From CAZJRB01 sp964547995 (GTDB lineage: Bacteria > Planctomycetota > Planctomycetia > Pirellulales > Thermoguttaceae): 6,626 bases of DNA. A model generated the notes under the pieces. The model saw only the letters and a list, made by a program, of their open reading frames with translations, had not been told where the DNA came from and did no database searches. The DNA lies in assembly GCA_964547995.1 (NCBI GenBank), contig CAZJRB010000192.1, positions 1 through 6,626 of the forward strand, read 5' to 3'. Positions 6,080 to 6,626 of the stretch are shown one piece after another. Position numbers and translations under genes: made by a program. Position 1 is the stretch's first letter, and every line of letters begins with the position of its first letter.

Positions 6080-6385
6080 TCAATCTGCCTTCGCGAGAGT
6101 CCGGACCTCCTTTTGCAGAGACGTGCCAAGTCGATCTCGCTCGATCTCCAAATCATAGTGCGACTGAAGATTAAGCCAGAACCGCTCAGACGTTGCAAAG
6201 TACCTTGCGAGCCGCAACGCCGTGTTCGCCGTGATCGATCGAACACCCTTGACGATTTCATTGATGCGCCTTGGTGGTACGCCGATATCTTTGGCAAGGC
6301 GATACTGACTTATGCCAAGAGGCTCCAAGAACTCGACTTGGAGTATTTCGCCGGGATGAACCGGCGGCACCTTTCTTGCTACCAT
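6080..6385 (-). CDS. higA: HigA-type antitoxin (XRE-family helix-turn-helix)
   Basis: This 101-residue protein has the full layout of HigA antitoxins. The entry motif HPGEIL (10-15) is followed by a helix-turn-helix from about 26 to 46 (SQYRLAKDIGVPPRRINEIV), then the family-typical ITANTALRLARYF (51-63) and FWLNLQSHYDLE (69-80). HigA binds and neutralises the HigB mRNA-cleaving toxin and represses their shared promoter. In normal HigBA modules the toxin gene lies immediately upstream; here only the end of such a gene remains. Ribosome-binding site AGGAG (6392-6396 on the - strand) is 6 nt before the ATG and overlaps the stop codon of that remnant, so translation was originally coupled to the toxin. 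The antitoxin looks intact and complete. It is convergent with the dehydrogenase, with a 35-bp gap. It could still act as a DNA-binding regulator or protect against related toxins; both are inferences. Confidence 0.9.
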   Translation of the reverse strand: MVARKVPPVHPGEILQVEFLEPLGISQYRLAKDIGVPPRRINEIVKGVRSITANTALRLARYFATSERFWLNLQSHYDLEIERDRLGTSLQKEVRTLAKAD

Positions 6386-6394
6386 GTCTGGCTC

Positions 6395-6446
6395 CTAGTG
6401 GTAATCGGTGATTTCCACGCCATACGCATCGCCATCCGACCACACG
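6395..6446 (-). pseudogene. higB: C-terminal remnant of a HigB/RelE-family toxin gene
   Basis: Reading toward the stop at 6395-6397, the last codons give VWSDGDAYGVEITDYH. This closely resembles the C-terminal end of HigB toxins, which typically reads DGDAYDVEIVDYH or similar. The 9-nt gap to higA and the ribosome-binding site overlapping the stop are as expected for a higBA pair. Upstream of these roughly 16 codons the reading frame enters a palindromic repeat at about 6447, and no toxin body is found from there to the window edge in any - strand frame. The catalytic core and N-terminus are therefore missing and no toxin can be made. Whether an element insertion, a deletion or both caused this cannot be decided here. 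Confidence 0.75.
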
Positions 6447-6528
<82 letters not shown>

Positions 6529-6575
6529 GCGGTTCCCGCCCCCGGTGCTGCCGCACGTTCCCGACACACGAGGTG

Positions 6576-6604
6576 ATTCTACCCCCCGACCACCCCGGCG
6601 TCAA
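6576..6604 (-). promoter_or_regulatory. Near-consensus sigma70-type promoter facing higA
   Basis: On the - strand TTGACG (6604-6599) and TAGAAT (6581-6576) are separated by 17 bp; each box matches consensus at 5 of 6 positions. This is the best promoter in the window. Transcription would begin near 6569 and run through the palindrome pair and toxin remnant into higA, giving a leader of about 185 nt. It is probably the original higBA promoter or one brought in with the rearrangement. Confidence 0.6.
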
Positions 6605-6626
6605 CGAAAGAGAGAGAGGAACGGGA

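Overview
This is a GC-rich bacterial window that most resembles a planctomycete, probably of the Pirellulales type. The evidence is the short-NfeD/FloA gene pair followed by a proline- and glutamine-rich membrane protein, the spacious gene layout, and palindromic interspersed repeats in the intergenic DNA. This assignment is an inference from gene content and repeat style; nothing in the window proves it.

Layout: positions 1-170 hold a probable intrinsic terminator and the promoter and leader of a GTG-started ABC exporter half-transporter (171-2186, +). A strong hairpin terminator follows at 2271-2296, inside a 265-bp gap that also holds short direct repeats and a candidate promoter. Next comes a membrane-microdomain cluster on the + strand. 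It consists of a short NfeD-family protein (2452-3030), the flotillin-like FloA (3216-4277), and an unrecognised one-pass membrane protein with a low-complexity linker (4274-4936) whose ATG overlaps the floA stop as ATGA. A striking nested inverted repeat (26-bp perfect outer arms, 28-bp perfect inner arms) fills the next gap and runs into the ribosome-binding site of a beta-hydroxyacid dehydrogenase (5136-6044, +).

On the - strand at the right edge lies an intact HigA-type antitoxin gene (6080-6385). Its partner toxin survives only as the last ~16 codons of a HigB/RelE-like protein. Upstream of that remnant is a pair of palindromes rather than the toxin body, and further upstream is a near-consensus promoter facing higA. 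The locus therefore looks like a decayed higBA module: antitoxin kept, toxin destroyed.

Functionally, NfeD, FloA and the third protein probably act together at the cytoplasmic membrane: FloA as the scaffold, NfeD as its usual partner, and the third gene translationally coupled. The ABC exporter and the dehydrogenase are neighbours with no visible functional link. No clearly new multi-gene defence or metabolic system was found. The most interesting items are the uncharacterised third gene of the flotillin cluster, the nested repeat at a translation start, and the toxin-less higA.
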